A stretch of DNA of 64,000 nucleotides. Origin: Mesomycoplasma neurolyticum (GTDB lineage Bacteria > Bacillota_I > Bacilli_A > Mycoplasmatales > Metamycoplasmataceae). Of the stretch, positions 22,475-33,902 are shown piece after piece. Made by a program: the position numbers and the translations under genes. The number at the start of each line of letters is the position of its first letter. Position 1 is the first letter of the stretch. Location of the stretch: NCBI RefSeq assembly GCF_900660485.1, contig NZ_LR214951.1, positions 806,001-870,000 of the forward strand, read 5' to 3'. The notes under the pieces are model-generated. The model worked only from the letters and a program-made list of their open reading frames with translations. It was not told the DNA's origin and searched no databases.

Positions 22475-22860
22475 TTAAATATCATATGCCTCACTATACA
22501 TAATGTTAACAAGATCGTTTTTATCACTTTCTGCATAAGTTATAAAAGCATCATCAATTTTGTTTTTTGAAACAGAAAAATTAATTATTAAACCATGAAG
22601 TTTATTTTTTTATAAATTCTATTAGTTCTTGAAAAAACTTGAATTAAATTGTGATTAAATAATTGCTTATTTTTATAAAGGGTATTAGTTTTAGATGAAT
22701 CATAACCTGTTAAAAGCATATCTACAACCAAGACAATATCAATGCCATCTTTAGTGGGTTCGTAAATATTGAACATAATTAATATATTTATCAAAATTTA
22801 TTTCATCCAAAAATGTTTTAAATCTTTAATTGCTTCAAAAGCAAAAATAAATTAATAAAT
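22475..22860 (-). pseudogene. Fragment of a type I restriction subunit gene (hsdR), frameshifted
   Basis: The piece [20 protein letters not shown] followed by TLYKNKQL and [11 protein letters not shown] is the helicase motif V/VI part of HsdR (family pattern [12 protein letters not shown]...NTLYVDK...HGLIQAFSRTNRI). It then hits a stop, while the next frame continues [18 protein letters not shown]...SEAYDI, as in HsdR after motif VI; one extra A in an A7 run would reconnect them. Upstream, a further frame encodes [17 protein letters not shown]. The N-terminal endonuclease and the P-loop motifs are missing. No hsdM or hsdS is seen nearby. Confidence 0.85.
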
Positions 22861-22989
22861 TTTTGAATTTAACCACATTGAATTAATTGAAAAAATATAT
22901 TATTTCAATATTAAATTAAAAAACAAAAATATTTTTCCTATTTTTTTACTTTTTTTAAAAATAAAATTATATTTTTTATATTTAAAAAT
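22861..22989. other. AT-rich intergenic stretch between hsdR debris and the secreted protein
   Basis: No ORF or hairpin that I can support. TATATT-like sequences near 22970-22983 may be the promoter of the next gene. Confidence 0.4.
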
Positions 22990-24417
22990 ATGATAAAAAA
23001 AATGTTAAAAAATTCGCTTCTTTTATTTGTGTTTTTTTTGTTTTTATTTGTAGGATCTAGTGCGCAAACACAAGATAATGTAAAAACACAAATAATAAAT
23101 TATGACAAGTTTAAAAGTGCAATAAATTTTATAAACATTAAAAAAACCAAAATTAATGTTAAAACAGAAAAATTAGCTATTTTTTATGATAAAACCAAAT
23201 ACCCAGATCAAAGTGAACATATAATTAATGAAAAAATAATTTTTTTAAAAAAACTTTTTAATTTTTTAAATGAAAAAATTGAAATAATTTTTTTACCTTT
23301 TAATAATGTAGTGGAATATGGAAACCAAATTTTAAAAATTAAAGAACAAAATATACAATATATTTTTCATATTTATAATGATATTCCAAATTCTAAAAAT
23401 ATTAATGAAGCACTTCTATGCCTTTCGCTTTTAAATGAATTAACAATAAAAAATAATATAATTAATTTTGCACCTTGATCCGAGGAAGAAACATTATTAA
23501 ATAATTTTGCAAATTTTTTCACTATATCACCTTTAGATACATCAAAAATACTAAATAATGAAAACAAAATAAAAACAACTAAAGTTGTATTAAATAAACA
23601 AAATAAATATAGGAATTTTTTTCAAAAAAACTCTCCAGATATAGTTGTTTATATTAAAGATGTTATAGATGATAAAATAGATAACTCATTAGAACCTAAA
23701 ATTTATGCTTCAATATTTTTTATCACTTCTTTTTTTGATTTTTTAGTATATGGAGAAAATGATCAAGTAATAAATAAAAATTTTAAAATTCTTAATTCTT
23801 TTTTATTAGGAACTAAAAAACATGCTTTTTTTAGTGAGAAAAATTTTAACAATAAGTATATAAAAATTGGTTCTGGTATTTTAGATTATGAAGAATCTTG
23901 AAATATATTTAAAAATTCTGGATTTATTAATTTAAAAATTGATCACAAAAAAGAAAACAATGTTTTATTAGAAAAAGAATTTTTTTTAAATAGTGGTGAT
24001 AACTTAAATGTAAATGCAATTTGAAATTTAAATTTTATAGATTTTAATACAAATCCTTTAACAAAAGCAGAAATTATTAATGAAAGTTTATTGATAGCAT
24101 CAGAAGCATTTATTTCACCATTGATTCCACTTATTTTGCTCGAAAAACATATAAATTTTTTTAAAAATACAAATTATAATTTTTTTCAAAAACAAAAAGA
24201 GTCAAATAATATAGATTTAGTTCTTGAATATCTAGATAATACATGAAAGCAGGTTGATATTTCAGATTCAATAACTAAAAATTATGAAGAAATTAATTTT
24301 AAAGCAAAATTTTCTGGCAAATATAGAATAAAACTTATAAAAAAAACTAATTTGGAATTAATAAGTGATGTAAATTTAAATTTTGTGCATAAAAAAAACT
24401 TCAGTAAAGAAGTTTAA
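22990..24417 (+). CDS. Predicted secreted protein with cleavable signal peptide, unknown function
   Basis: 475 residues. N-terminal signal: basic MIKKMLKNS, hydrophobic core LLLFVFFLFLFV, then GSSAQTQ with no lipobox cysteine, so cleavage by a type I signal peptidase is expected, or it stays anchored. The mature part is mixed alpha/beta, rich in Asn, Lys and Phe, and contains several UGA-Trp. It ends KNFSKEV within a terminator hairpin. A possible solute-binding or substrate-binding fold cannot be shown from sequence alone. No Shine-Dalgarno before ATG 22990. Confidence 0.75.
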
Positions 24418-24420
24418 TTT
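24396..24420. terminator. Compact bidirectional terminator overlapping the end of the secreted protein gene
   Basis: AAACTTC / GAAGTTT with loop AGTAAA. The last codons and stop of the plus-strand gene form the stem. On the minus strand the stem is followed by eight T, so it also terminates the convergent ZIP gene. Confidence 0.82.
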
Positions 24421-25476
24421 TTAATGACAAGGTCCTGTACCATGTCTATGCATACCAATAGGACAAGGTTCAAGCGCAGGCGGAACAACCACAGCATTCC
24501 CAGCTATTTCATTGATTTTATGTGTCATATCCACATCATCATGTGTATGGAAAGCTAAAAGCATTAAAGTCAAGAGTATTCCTATACCAAAAAATAATAA
24601 AGCTAAATATCATTCTTTTTGTTCGCTATTTCTTAAATGGATAAACTCTGGAACTAATTCTATGATAACTGCAAAAGCTAAAATAGACCCACCAAATGAA
24701 TTAACAAAAGGTAAAATTCATCCTGTTTCTCTTAAAAATTTATTTAAAAAAGAACCAACAATCATAATAGGAATAATTAAAGCTATTGTTAAAATATTAT
24801 AAATAACTGTTTTTTTAATAGTTTGTCCATATTGTATTTGTCTATAGTGAACAATCAAAATCTCTATAGCAATATGAATATTAAAAGTAATAACTAATCC
24901 ATAATTTAATTCTTTACCTTCTGACATCCTTGCTACTGTAGCCCCTAAAATAAAACCATCAATTGTTCTATGAGAAAGCAAAAGTAAAATAGCTAATCAA
25001 GCTGCTTTAGGATTGTCAATATCATTAAAATTAAAAATATGATCATGATGCCCATGTTCTTCGTGATTTTTGTGTTTTTCAATTTGAAAACGCTTCACAA
25101 ATAAATATCTAATTGCAAAAAATACTGCCACACCTAAAACACTACCACCTGTAACAAGCCCAGCTTGAATAAGTTGTTCATATACTGGGTTAGCATGTGG
25201 GTCAATATTTCTTAACTCTAAAAATGTATGTGCAAATTTTTCACTCTCTTCAAAAGCTTCTTTAAGTAAACCTGTTGTTGCAATCATTAATAAAATTCCT
25301 GAGCTAAAAGCATATAAATAAATATTAGTGGTTTTTTTAATTTTTGGTTTTACAAAAGCAACAATCAAAGCTAATAAAGCAGGAAATGTTAATAAAATAA
25401 AAATATAAATAATTAAATTTAAAGAAATGGCCGCATATAAGTTATCATTAAATTGATTTTTTGTAAATGGAAACAT
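24421..25476 (-). CDS. ZIP-family divalent metal transporter
   Basis: 351 residues, about eight membrane segments. The conserved ZIP helix IV/V features are visible: LLLLSHRTIDGFILGA with the His and Asp, and FNIHIAIEILIVHY. A histidine-rich cytoplasmic loop (HKNHEEHGHHDH) lies near residues 137-149 and likely binds Zn. The C-terminus is unusual: after the last helix come HTHDD and then CPIGMHRHGTGPCH, another probable metal-binding tail. Family substrates are Zn, Mn or Fe; selectivity is not predictable. Single-gene unit with its own intergenic promoter region. Confidence 0.9.
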
Positions 25477-25580
25477 TTATTTTTTTCTTCTTTCTACGCA
25501 TACTATTCATATACAAACATTATTATATATAAAAAACATTATAATAAAATAAAAAAATATTATTTTTTGATAAATTATTA

Positions 25581-25586
25581 TATAAT
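25581..25586 (+). promoter_or_regulatory. -10 box of the HAD hydrolase gene
   Basis: TATAAT ends 10 nt before ATG 25597 and no Shine-Dalgarno is present; leaderless type. Confidence 0.65.
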
Positions 25587-25596
25587 TTTTTAATAA

Positions 25597-26388
25597 ATGA
25601 ATAAAATAGATGTTTTGTTTTTAGATTTAGATGGTACTTTATTAGACACTGGTGTTGGACAGTGAGCTAAAATTAGTAAAAATAATCAAGAAGCTGTTTG
25701 CAATTTTTCCAAAATTGGAAAAGTTGTTATTTCAACTGGTCGTTCTTTTACATGACATGTTAGAAAAATTGCTGAATCAGTTAATGCAAGTTTTCTTGTT
25801 TGCCAAAATGGATCTTTAATTTATGATAAAAATTTTCATAAAATTAAAGATAAAAAGATTTCTTCATCAGTTGTTGATTCTATTTTTCAAATAGCTAAAC
25901 AATTTAAAGCATCTATTGTGGCTAACTCTTCTTTTTTTATTTATGGTCCATTTTTTTGGAATCGTTTTTTTTCTATTTTTAGTTCATTTAAAGCTAAAAA
26001 ATACACAGATTTTAAACCTTATGAGACTAATAAAATTTTATTAATTCACAAAAGTCAAAAAAAAATTAATAAAATTTTTTCTGAAATTAAAAAACATTTT
26101 AAAGATGAAGTTTCAGTTGAAATTGTTGGTAAAAATTGAGCTATAGAGATAACAAGAAAAGATTGTTCAAAAGGAATTGCTGCGAAAGAAATTGCTAAAA
26201 TTTTAAATGTAGATTTAAAAAATACTATTCACATTGGTGATTCAATGAATGATTCTTCAACAAAGAATATTGTTGGAAAATTAATAGCTGTAAAATCAGG
26301 ATCAAAAAAATTGAAAAAAATTGCTGATGAAATAGGCCCTAAAAGGCGTAATGCAGGTATTGCAAAGATTATAAAGAAATTTATTTAA
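25597..26388 (+). CDS. HAD-superfamily hydrolase, Cof type
   Basis: 263 residues. HAD motif I is FLDLDGTLLDTG at residues ~8-19, motif II VISTGRSF, and the C-terminal motif IV HIGDSMNDSS near 210. A Lys for motif III lies in KDCSKGIAAKEIA. The cap is type C2B, typical of Cof/YidA phosphatases acting on sugar phosphates or flavin and PLP phosphates. Substrate unknown. Three UGA-Trp at least. Confidence 0.93.
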
Positions 26389-26401
26389 ACATTTTTTTGT
26401 T

Positions 26402-26407
26402 TATAAT
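26402..26407 (+). promoter_or_regulatory. -10 box of the tRNA-Cys/tRNA-Arg pair
   Basis: TATAAT 19 nt before the tRNA-Cys 5' end; a second overlapping TATAAT follows at 26407-26412. Confidence 0.6.
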
Positions 26408-26426
26408 ATAATTATTTAAAAAAAAT

Positions 26427-26501
26427 GGCACCATAGCCAAACGGCCAAGGCATGGGTCTGCAACACCCTGATTACCGGTTCGAATCCGGTTGGTGCCTCC
26501 A
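26427..26501 (+). tRNA. tRNA-Cys (anticodon GCA)
   Basis: Acceptor stem GGCACCA / TGGTGCC, D-arm, anticodon loop with GCA, T-arm CCGGTTCGAATCCGG and encoded CCA. It lies 4 nt before tRNA-Arg. Confidence 0.97.
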
Positions 26502-26505
26502 ATAT

Positions 26506-26582
26506 GCGTCCGTAGCTCAATAGGACAGAGTGTTTGGTTACGGCCCAAAAGGTTGAGGGTTCGACTCCTTCCGGGCGCGCCA
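26506..26582 (+). tRNA. tRNA-Arg (anticodon ACG)
   Basis: Acceptor stem GCGTCCG / CGGGCGC with one G-T pair, anticodon stem TTTGG / CCAAA enclosing TTACGGC (anticodon ACG, read CGN after A34 modification), encoded CCA. Discriminator base G. Confidence 0.96.
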
Positions 26583-26597
26583 TTTCAAATTGACCGA

Positions 26598-26631
26598 TGG
26601 AAAGTATTTTTTTATACTTTCCATTTTTTAA
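26598..26631 (+). terminator. Terminator after the tRNA pair
   Basis: TGGAAAGTAT / ATACTTTCCA, a perfect 10-bp stem with a six-T loop, followed by T6. Confidence 0.93.
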
Positions 26632-26662
26632 AATATAATAATTTTGTTAAAAAAGAGGTGCT

Positions 26663-29578
26663 ATGGGAAAAATTGTTAATTTAAATGTTCATACAGAATA
26701 CAGTTTCTTAGAATCAACTATAAAAATTGATAAATTATTTGATTATGCAAAGCAAAATAATATAAAAACTATTGTTATTACAGATAGAAATAATATGTTT
26801 GCTTTACCAAAATTTTTAAAAAAAGCAAAAGAATTTAATATTAAACCAATTATTGGAGTTGATTTGGATGTAGAAAATTATCGTTTTATTTTATTAGCTA
26901 AAAATTATCAAGGTTATCAATTTTTAGCTAAACTAGTTTCTAAAAAAAATAATAACAATGTAATTAGTTTATTAGAAATTGAAAATGATAATATTTTTAT
27001 AATAGATCATCCTGATTATGGTATTTATGCAAAAAACAATCAACTGTTAAATTATAAAAATTTTTATATTTCAACAAATGATGAAAGTGTAGAAAATTCT
27101 ATTTATGTTAATGAAACTAAAATTTTAACATTAGATGAATATGATGCTCTTGAAACATTAAAATCTATTTCTAAAAAAGATTTTAATACTAAAAAATATT
27201 TAGCTTTTGCTTTAAATGAAAATGTTTCTGAAATAGTTTCAAAAAGAATAAATAACATTATTAATCAAATTAATGTTATTTTTCCTGAAAGACCAAATTT
27301 TTTACCAAAATTTAAAAATAATGAAAATTTAACTTCTGAACAATATTTAAAAAAAATAATATTTGAAAAATTAAAAGAAAAAGAAATTGAACTAAAAAAA
27401 TACAAAGATTCAATACAAAGAATTAATTATGAGTTTAATATAATTAAAAATCTTAAATTTGCTGATTATTTTTTAATAATTTGAGATTTAATTAAGTGAT
27501 CCAAAGAACAAAATATTTTAGTTGGACCAGGACGTGGGAGTGTATCAGGCTCATTAATTGCTTTTGTTTTGAATATAACTGAAGTAAATCCATTGAAATA
27601 TGGATTGTATTTTGAAAGATTTTTAAATCCTGAAAGAATTACTATGCCTGATATAGATATTGATATTGCAGACAACAGAAGAGAAGAAGTATTGCAATAT
27701 TTAAGTGATAAATATGGTTTTAAAAATTTTTCTTCTATTATTACTTTTCAATCTTTAGGTGCAAAAATGGCAATTCGAGATGTTGCAAGAATTCACAATG
27801 TTCCTATTACTGAAGTAAATGAATTAACTAAAAGGATGTTTGATGATACTACCACATTAAAACAAACATATGAAAATAGTCCGAAATTTAAAGCAAAAAT
27901 AGATTCAAATCCTTTATATCAAAAAATTTATCAAATGGCTAAAAAAATCGAAGGTTTACCAAGGCAATTTGGAACTCATGCTGCTGGGATTGTACTTTCT
28001 AGTGAAGAAATAGAAAACATAGTACCTACTATTTTAAATGATAAAGGCTATTTAGAGACACAATTTTCAATGGAGTATCTTGAAGATTTTGGATTACTAA
28101 AAATAGATATTTTGGCTTTAAAAAATTTATCAATTGTTCAAGAAATTATAGAATTTATTAATAACTCAACCAATTTAAAACTTGAGTTTAAAGATATCCC
28201 ATTGTATGATGTTCAAACTAATATTCTTTTGTCAAAAGGCCAAACTACAGGTATTTTTCAATTAGAATCTCCAGGAATGAAAAATACATTAAAAAAAGTA
28301 GGTATTAGTTCACTCGACGACTTAGCTAGTGTGATTTCGCTTTTTAGGCCAGGACCTATGGAAAATATTTCTGAATATGTTAAAAGAAAACAAGGTGCTT
28401 TTATACCTAAAATTTCAAAAGTTTATGATGATATTTTATCATCTACATATGGAATAATTGTTTATCAAGAACAAATTATGGAAATTTGTCAAAAAATAGC
28501 TAATTTATCTTTTGCTGAGGCTGATATTTTTAGAAAAGCTATCTCTAAAAAAGATTATAACAATATGCATAAGTTGAAAACACAATTTATAAATAATGCT
28601 ATAAAACAAAATTATAGTGAAAACCTTGTTACCAAAATATTTAAATCTATTGAATATTTTGCTGAATATGGTTTTAACAAAGCACATGCTGTTGCTTATG
28701 CTGTTTTAGCATATAAAATGGCATATTTAAAAACTAAATATCCTTTATTTTTTTTCAGTTCCTTGATAAATAATGCTCGGGGTTCTCATGATGTAATTAA
28801 AAAATATGTAGCTGAAGCAAATGAATACAATATTGAAATTTTACCTCCCTCTATAAATGTTTTTGATTCTATTTCTGATTTACCGATTATTGAAGATAAT
28901 AAAATTTATTTACCTTTAATTATGATTAAAGGTTTAGGTAATGTAGCAACTCAAAAACTTTTAAAAATTAGAAGTGAAAAACCTTTTGATGATTTGATAG
29001 ACTTTTTAATTCGTATGAATGAAAATAAAATTAGCAAATCAATAATTAAAATTTTAATTGAATCAAATGCATTGCGTGAATTTGGTAGTCAACAAAAAAT
29101 TAAATCCATTTTTAATGCTTTTAATGTTGAAAATAATATTTATGATTTTGATAAAAATAATAGTTTAATAAAAGAAATTGTAGATAATTTTGCTGAAAAA
29201 ATTGATGGTTTTGAAAATAAAGATGATATAGAAGAAATACAAAAAAATGAATTAAATTATTTAGGAATTATTTTTACAAAAGCAGCTAAAAAATCATTTG
29301 AAGGCGAAATAAGATTAGCTGATATGAGACAAGGCAATAAATATGTTTTGCCTTTACAAGTACTAAAAATTTCACCATTTTATGATAAAAAACACCAATT
29401 GATGGCAAAAATAGAATTATCAGATAGTTCAAAGCAAATTTCAGCATTTATTTTTAGTAGTTATTGAAAAAATATAGAAAACAAGATTAAAATAAATAAA
29501 ATTTATGAATTTGAAATATTAAAAAACACAAGAGGTTATTCAATTTATAAATTAATAAAGGAAATTTATGAAAAATAG
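26663..29578 (+). CDS. dnaE: DNA polymerase III alpha subunit, DnaE type
   Basis: 971 residues. The N-terminal PHP domain starts NLNVHTEYSFLES; the polymerase part has GPGRGSVSGSL, the catalytic Asp pair in MPDIDIDIADNRR (D330, D332) and the third Asp in LLKIDILALKNL (~D482). The C-terminal half holds the fingers and HhH region (YGFNKAHAVAYAVLAY, MIKGLGNVA), and ends with a short OB-like segment. No DnaQ-type exonuclease insert, so it is DnaE and not PolC. Mycoplasmas use PolC as main replicase and DnaE as partner. RBS GAGGTG before ATG 26663. Its 3' end overlaps the next gene by 11 nt. Confidence 0.97.
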
Positions 29579-30458
29579 AATTTTATTAATAGATGCAAAT
29601 TTACTTTTATTTAAGTCTTTTTATGCTAGTTCTGGAACTAAATACACTTTGATGAAATCTGATAGTGGAATACCAACATATGCAATTAATACTTTTTTTT
29701 ATTCATTATTTAATGTAATAGAGATCATGAATCCTACCCACATTTATTTAGCTTTTGATTCAAAAGAAAAAACATATAGACATAATTTAAATAGTGATTA
29801 TAAAGCTAATAGAAAATCACCACCTGAAGAATTATTAATTCAATTTGATTGAATTAAAAAAATATTAAAAAAACTTCAAATTGTTTATGAAAATATACCA
29901 CATTTTGAAGCTGATGATTTAATAGCAACATTTAGCAATAAATTAAAAGATAATAATGAAATTATAGTTTGATCTGATGATAAAGATCTTTTGCAGTTGG
30001 TTTCTGAAAATGTTTCGATTTTATGTAAAGTTAAAAATAATTTTTTGTTAAAAAATATTGAAAATTTTGAAAAATTAGAAAATTTAAAACCTACACAAAT
30101 AGTGGATTTTAAGGCTATTGCTGGAGATAATTCAGATAATTTAAAAGGTGTTGTAGGTATTGGAGAAATAACAGCGAAAAAATTACTTTTGCAATATCAA
30201 ACACTTGACAATATTTATGCTTCTCTTGACAAATTAAGTGCTTCCATCCAAAATAAATTTATTGAATCAAAAAAAAATGCATATTTATGTAAAAAAATAA
30301 CTGAATTATTGTTTAATGCACCTAGTAAACATAATTTAAACTCTATTAAATTAAATATTTCTTTTTCTGATGATGCTCAAAAAATTTTATCTTATTTAAA
30401 TTTAAAAAAATTGATATTTAGAATAAGGAAATTCATTGATGATAGCAATAACAGGTAA
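29568..30458 (+). CDS. 5'-3' exonuclease (stand-alone PolA exonuclease domain)
   Basis: 296 residues, corresponding only to the N-terminal domain of DNA polymerase I. Metal-binding acidic clusters are visible: LLIDANLLLFKSFYA, FDSKEKTYRH..YKANR, HFEADDLIATFS, WSDDKDLLQL, and AIAGDNSDNLKGVVGIGEITA with the helix-hairpin-helix. Acts in Okazaki fragment processing and repair. Mycoplasmas typically keep this protein without the polymerase part. Overlaps dnaE (11 nt) and coaE (20 nt), so the three are translationally coupled. The RBS AAAGGAAA lies inside dnaE. Confidence 0.95.
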
Positions 30459-30987
30459 ATATGGTTCTGGAAAAACCACATTTTTAAAAAAAATTGCAAG
30501 TTATGGTTACAAAGTTTTGAATTGCGATGAATTTATTACAAAATGTTACCAAAAAAATAACTTGTGTTATTTAAAAATAAAAGAAACATTAGGAAATGAT
30601 TTTGTTAATGAAAAACATGTTTTAAAAGATAAACTTCGAGAATTTATTGTTGAAAAACCTGATAATATTAATATTATTGAAAAATTAGTTTATCCCATTT
30701 TAGAACAACATTTAATTCAAAATACATATGATTTTGTTGAAATAGCAAATATCCAAGGTAAAAATATTGATTTCAGTAAATATTTTACTAAAATATATGT
30801 CTTAGTAACACCTGAAAAACAAAGACAACAAAACATTCAAAATAAGAATGTTGATAAATTAGTTAAAAATATAAATAACTCATTAAATATTGGAAATGTA
30901 GGCAAAAAAACTGTTAATATTTTGTGGGAAGATATTAATAAAACTGGTTTTTTTGAAACATTTTTTAAAAATGCTTTTGACTTGTAA
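30439..30987 (+). CDS. coaE: Dephospho-CoA kinase
   Basis: 182 residues. P-loop ITGKYGSGKTT at residues 4-14, and the CoaE pattern NCDEFITKCYQ, EKLVYPILEQ and VLVTPEKQRQQNIQ. It makes the last step of CoA synthesis. I start at ATG 30439; a TTG one codon earlier is less likely. It overlaps the end of the exonuclease gene. Confidence 0.9.
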   Translation: MIAITGKYGSGKTTFLKKIASYGYKVLNCDEFITKCYQKNNLCYLKIKETLGNDFVNEKHVLKDKLREFIVEKPDNINIIEKLVYPILEQHLIQNTYDFVEIANIQGKNIDFSKYFTKIYVLVTPEKQRQQNIQNKNVDKLVKNINNSLNIGNVGKKTVNILWEDINKTGFFETFFKNAFDL

Positions 30988-31031
30988 TAAAATTATGACA
31001 CATAGTTTTAAATACAAAATAGAGGTGGGTT

Positions 31032-31967
31032 ATGTCAAGGGTTAAAATTGAAGTTACAAGAGAAATATCTAGTTTAGATTTAGAAATAATTAATGACTTT
31101 TATTTACCAATAATAGGCACTATAGGTTATGCTATATATTTAAATTTATATAAAAGATTTAAAAAAGGGTATTTTCAAATTTTTAACTTGGATTTAGATG
31201 CTTTTTTAAATAAATTAAATATTAAACAAAATGAATGAGAAGAGACTAGAAATGTCCTTGAGGCTATTTCATTATTTCAAACTTATTATAATGAAGATAA
31301 AGATGAATATTTATTTTTACTCCAAAAACCATTAGATATTTCAGATTTGTTGGGTAATAGCTTACTTAAATCTAAAATTCAAGAAAAAATTTCTGAAGCT
31401 GATTTTGAAGAATTAATAAACAGATATAAAAAAGAATTTATTTCAAAAGATCGTTTTAAAAATATAAGCAAAAAATTTTATGAGATTTTTCCATATGATT
31501 TAAAAAAAGAAGAATTTATTATTGAACAAAAAGAAGAAAAATCAACATTTTCCTACAAAAATGTTTTAAATACAGAAGATTTTTTAAAACAATTAACACA
31601 AAAAGATCCCAAACCTTCTTTAGTGAAAGGTGTCAATCTATTTTTGGAAAATAATGATTTATCTCAAGAAGCAATTAACACAATTTTAAATTTTTGTTAT
31701 TTAGCTAACTCTAATTCTTCAATTTCTCTTGCTTATTTTAAAAAAATAGCAAAAGATTTAATTGACAAAAAAGTTATTTTACCTGATGAAATTAAGTCTG
31801 AATTAAGAGAAGTATTAGAATATAAAAAACAACAAAAACAAGTTAATATTTTAAATGATTTTATTTCTCCACAAGATAATTCTAATATTGATTTATCTTT
31901 TGATAACACTAATAAAAAAAGAAAAATTTTAAATAACAATTTTAAAGGCTTGATTGATGAAAAATAA
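31032..31967 (+). CDS. Replication initiation protein of the DnaB/DnaD type
   Basis: 311 residues. In low-GC Gram-positives DnaB, DnaD and DnaI load the replicative helicase. N-terminal winged-helix-like part (residues 1-110) with ISSLDLEIINDFYLPIIGTIGYAIYLNL matches DnaB N-domain style (YQPLIG..A..LY..L). The C-terminal part around 160-260 has the DnaD/DnaB2-like YLAN...ISLAYFKKIAKDLIDKKV pattern. It overlaps the DnaI-like gene by 11 nt, which supports the assignment. AGAGGTGG ribosome binding site. Confidence 0.85.
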
Positions 31968-32790
31968 TGATTTAAATTTATTTTTAGGGCAATCAGAATT
32001 TAATATTGATGAAGAAAAACAAAATCTTATTAAAAAAATTTATCAAAATGAAAAAATAAAAAAGATAATTATTGACGAAAATATTACTCTTTTAGAAATC
32101 CAAAATAATATAGCAACTTTTATTCAAATGCTCAATCCTAATTCAAATTATTTTATAACTTTGAAAAGAGATGAAAATAAAAAATTAAAAAAAGTTTATT
32201 TTTTAAGTAATGAATTCAAAAAACAATCATATAAAAATAGATTTTGACTTACTGAAATTACAGATATAAACTATCAAAACACAAAAGAAAAATTATTAAA
32301 ACAAAAATATAATGTTTCTGTTGTGGAACTTTTAAGTGATAAAAATGCTTATAGAGTTCCTTTTTATCTTTGTGGTCAATCAGGCAAAGGTAAAACCTCT
32401 TCATTAGAAGCTATCGCTATTGAAAGAGCTAGAGAAAATAATGAAACAATCGCTTTTTTAAACTTGCCTGATTTATATGCATATGTTTTTGACTTATTCA
32501 ACAACAAAACAACTACAATTCAATCTATTAGTGACAAAATAAAAGAAGTAGATGTTTTGTTTTTAGATGATATTGGTTCTGAAACCCCTAATTTTTGATT
32601 TTTAAATACTTTTTTATTTCCTATTTTAAATTATAGAAATAAATTAAAAAAACCTACATATTTTTCATCTAATTTTCCTCAAGATGAATTATTGAATGTT
32701 TATAAATCTCCGAAGATTGATGCTAATTTTATAAAAAGATTGATAACAAGAATAAAAGGTTTAGTGCATGATGAACTTTTTACTGAATAA
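31957..32790 (+). CDS. dnaI: Helicase loader, DnaI/DnaC-like AAA+ ATPase
   Basis: 277 residues. Walker A GQSGKGKTS near residue 145 and Walker B VLFLDDIGS near 202, followed by a sensor I-like YFSSNFP and the arginine finger region FIKRLITRIKG as in DnaI/DnaC. The N-terminal ~100 residues would bind the helicase. Partner is the DnaB/DnaD-like protein just upstream. Confidence 0.93.
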
Positions 32791-32805
32791 AAAAGTAATT
32801 TAATA

Positions 32806-32811
32806 TATAAT
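32806..32811 (+). promoter_or_regulatory. -10 box upstream of the 135-residue protein
   Basis: TATAAT ends 13 nt before ATG 32825, with no Shine-Dalgarno; near-leaderless type. Confidence 0.55.
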
Positions 32812-32824
32812 AATTAAATATATT

Positions 32825-33232
32825 ATGGAAAGAACAAAAATCACTAGAATAAAAAAATGAAAAAAATATAGAGAATCAATATATGGATTTTCATTTTTTT
32901 ATTTAGCTTTTTTCAATAATAATAAAAATATAAAAGATAAAATTTCTAAATTGAATAAAACAATCAAAAGTTTTGACTATGAAAATATTTTAAATAATGA
33001 AGAAATTAAAAATATTTTTTCTCATAATGATGTTAAAAATAATTTTAATTATAAAAATTGAAAAATTGATAATTTAAAACTAAAAATTCAAAATTTAGAA
33101 AATAATTTCTTTAGTGATTTTTCATTTTTAGAAAATATAAATTTAGAATTTGATTTTTTACAAAATGAAAAAGATAGATTAAACAAAATAAAAATTCAAA
33201 ACCATACAAAGGGGCGAAATGACAAAAATTAA
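32825..33232 (+). CDS. Small basic protein, unknown function
   Basis: 135 residues with two UGA-Trp. A basic start (MERTKITRIKKWKKYRES) is followed by a short hydrophobic patch (IYGFSFFYLAFF) and then a Lys/Asn-rich, probably coiled-coil region. It overlaps the cmk start by 14 nt, and the cmk ribosome binding site (AAAGGGG) is inside it. No family recognised. Confidence 0.7.
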
Positions 33233-33902
33233 TGTTGCAATCGATGGCCCATCAGGAGCTGGTAAATCCTCGATTTCAAGTGAAATCGCAAAAAAATATA
33301 ATTTAACTTTTGTAAATACCGGAACTTTTTATCGAACAATAGCTTTTTATTTTTATTTAAAATATGGAAATGATTTAAATATTTTAAAAGATAAAGATAC
33401 TGTTTTAAAACAATGAAAAATGGAATATATAACACTTGAAAAAGATGGAACTATTTTGTTAAATGGATTTGATTATTCAACTAGGTTAAGAAATGATTTT
33501 ATTTCACGCGGTGCAAGTATTATTGGTACACATAAAGAAATAAGAAAACAAATTGTTGATTTTTTACAAATGTATTCTAAAAAAGAAAAAGGTTTTATTA
33601 TGGAGGGGAGAGATACCACATTCTCAATTTTACCTCATGCTGAATTGAAGATCTTTTTATGGGCATCACCAGAAATAAGAGCTAAAAGAAGGGTTAAACA
33701 AAATAAAGAATTAAACATTTCAGAAGATTATGAAAAAGTTCTTGAAGCTATAAAACAACGTGATTTTCTTGATGAAAATAGAAAAATTGATCCTTTACAT
33801 CAAACAGAAGATTCTATTTTAGTGGACTCAACAAATATGACAATGTCAGAAGTGATTGAGTTTATTTCTAATTTAATTGAGGAAAAAATAAATGTCAAAT
33901 AA
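33219..33902 (+). CDS. cmk: Cytidylate kinase
   Basis: 227 residues. P-loop [12 protein letters not shown] at residues 7-18, NTGTFYR (family NTGALYR), [29 protein letters not shown], and the lid [10 protein letters not shown]. Converts CMP/dCMP to diphosphates. Immediately precedes and overlaps der by 11 nt, the usual cmk-der pair. Confidence 0.96.

Noticed and set aside
22588-22794. Independent 68-codon gene
   Set aside because: Its sequence is an internal part of HsdR (motifs V and VI) without a start or a complete domain; treated as a pseudogene fragment.
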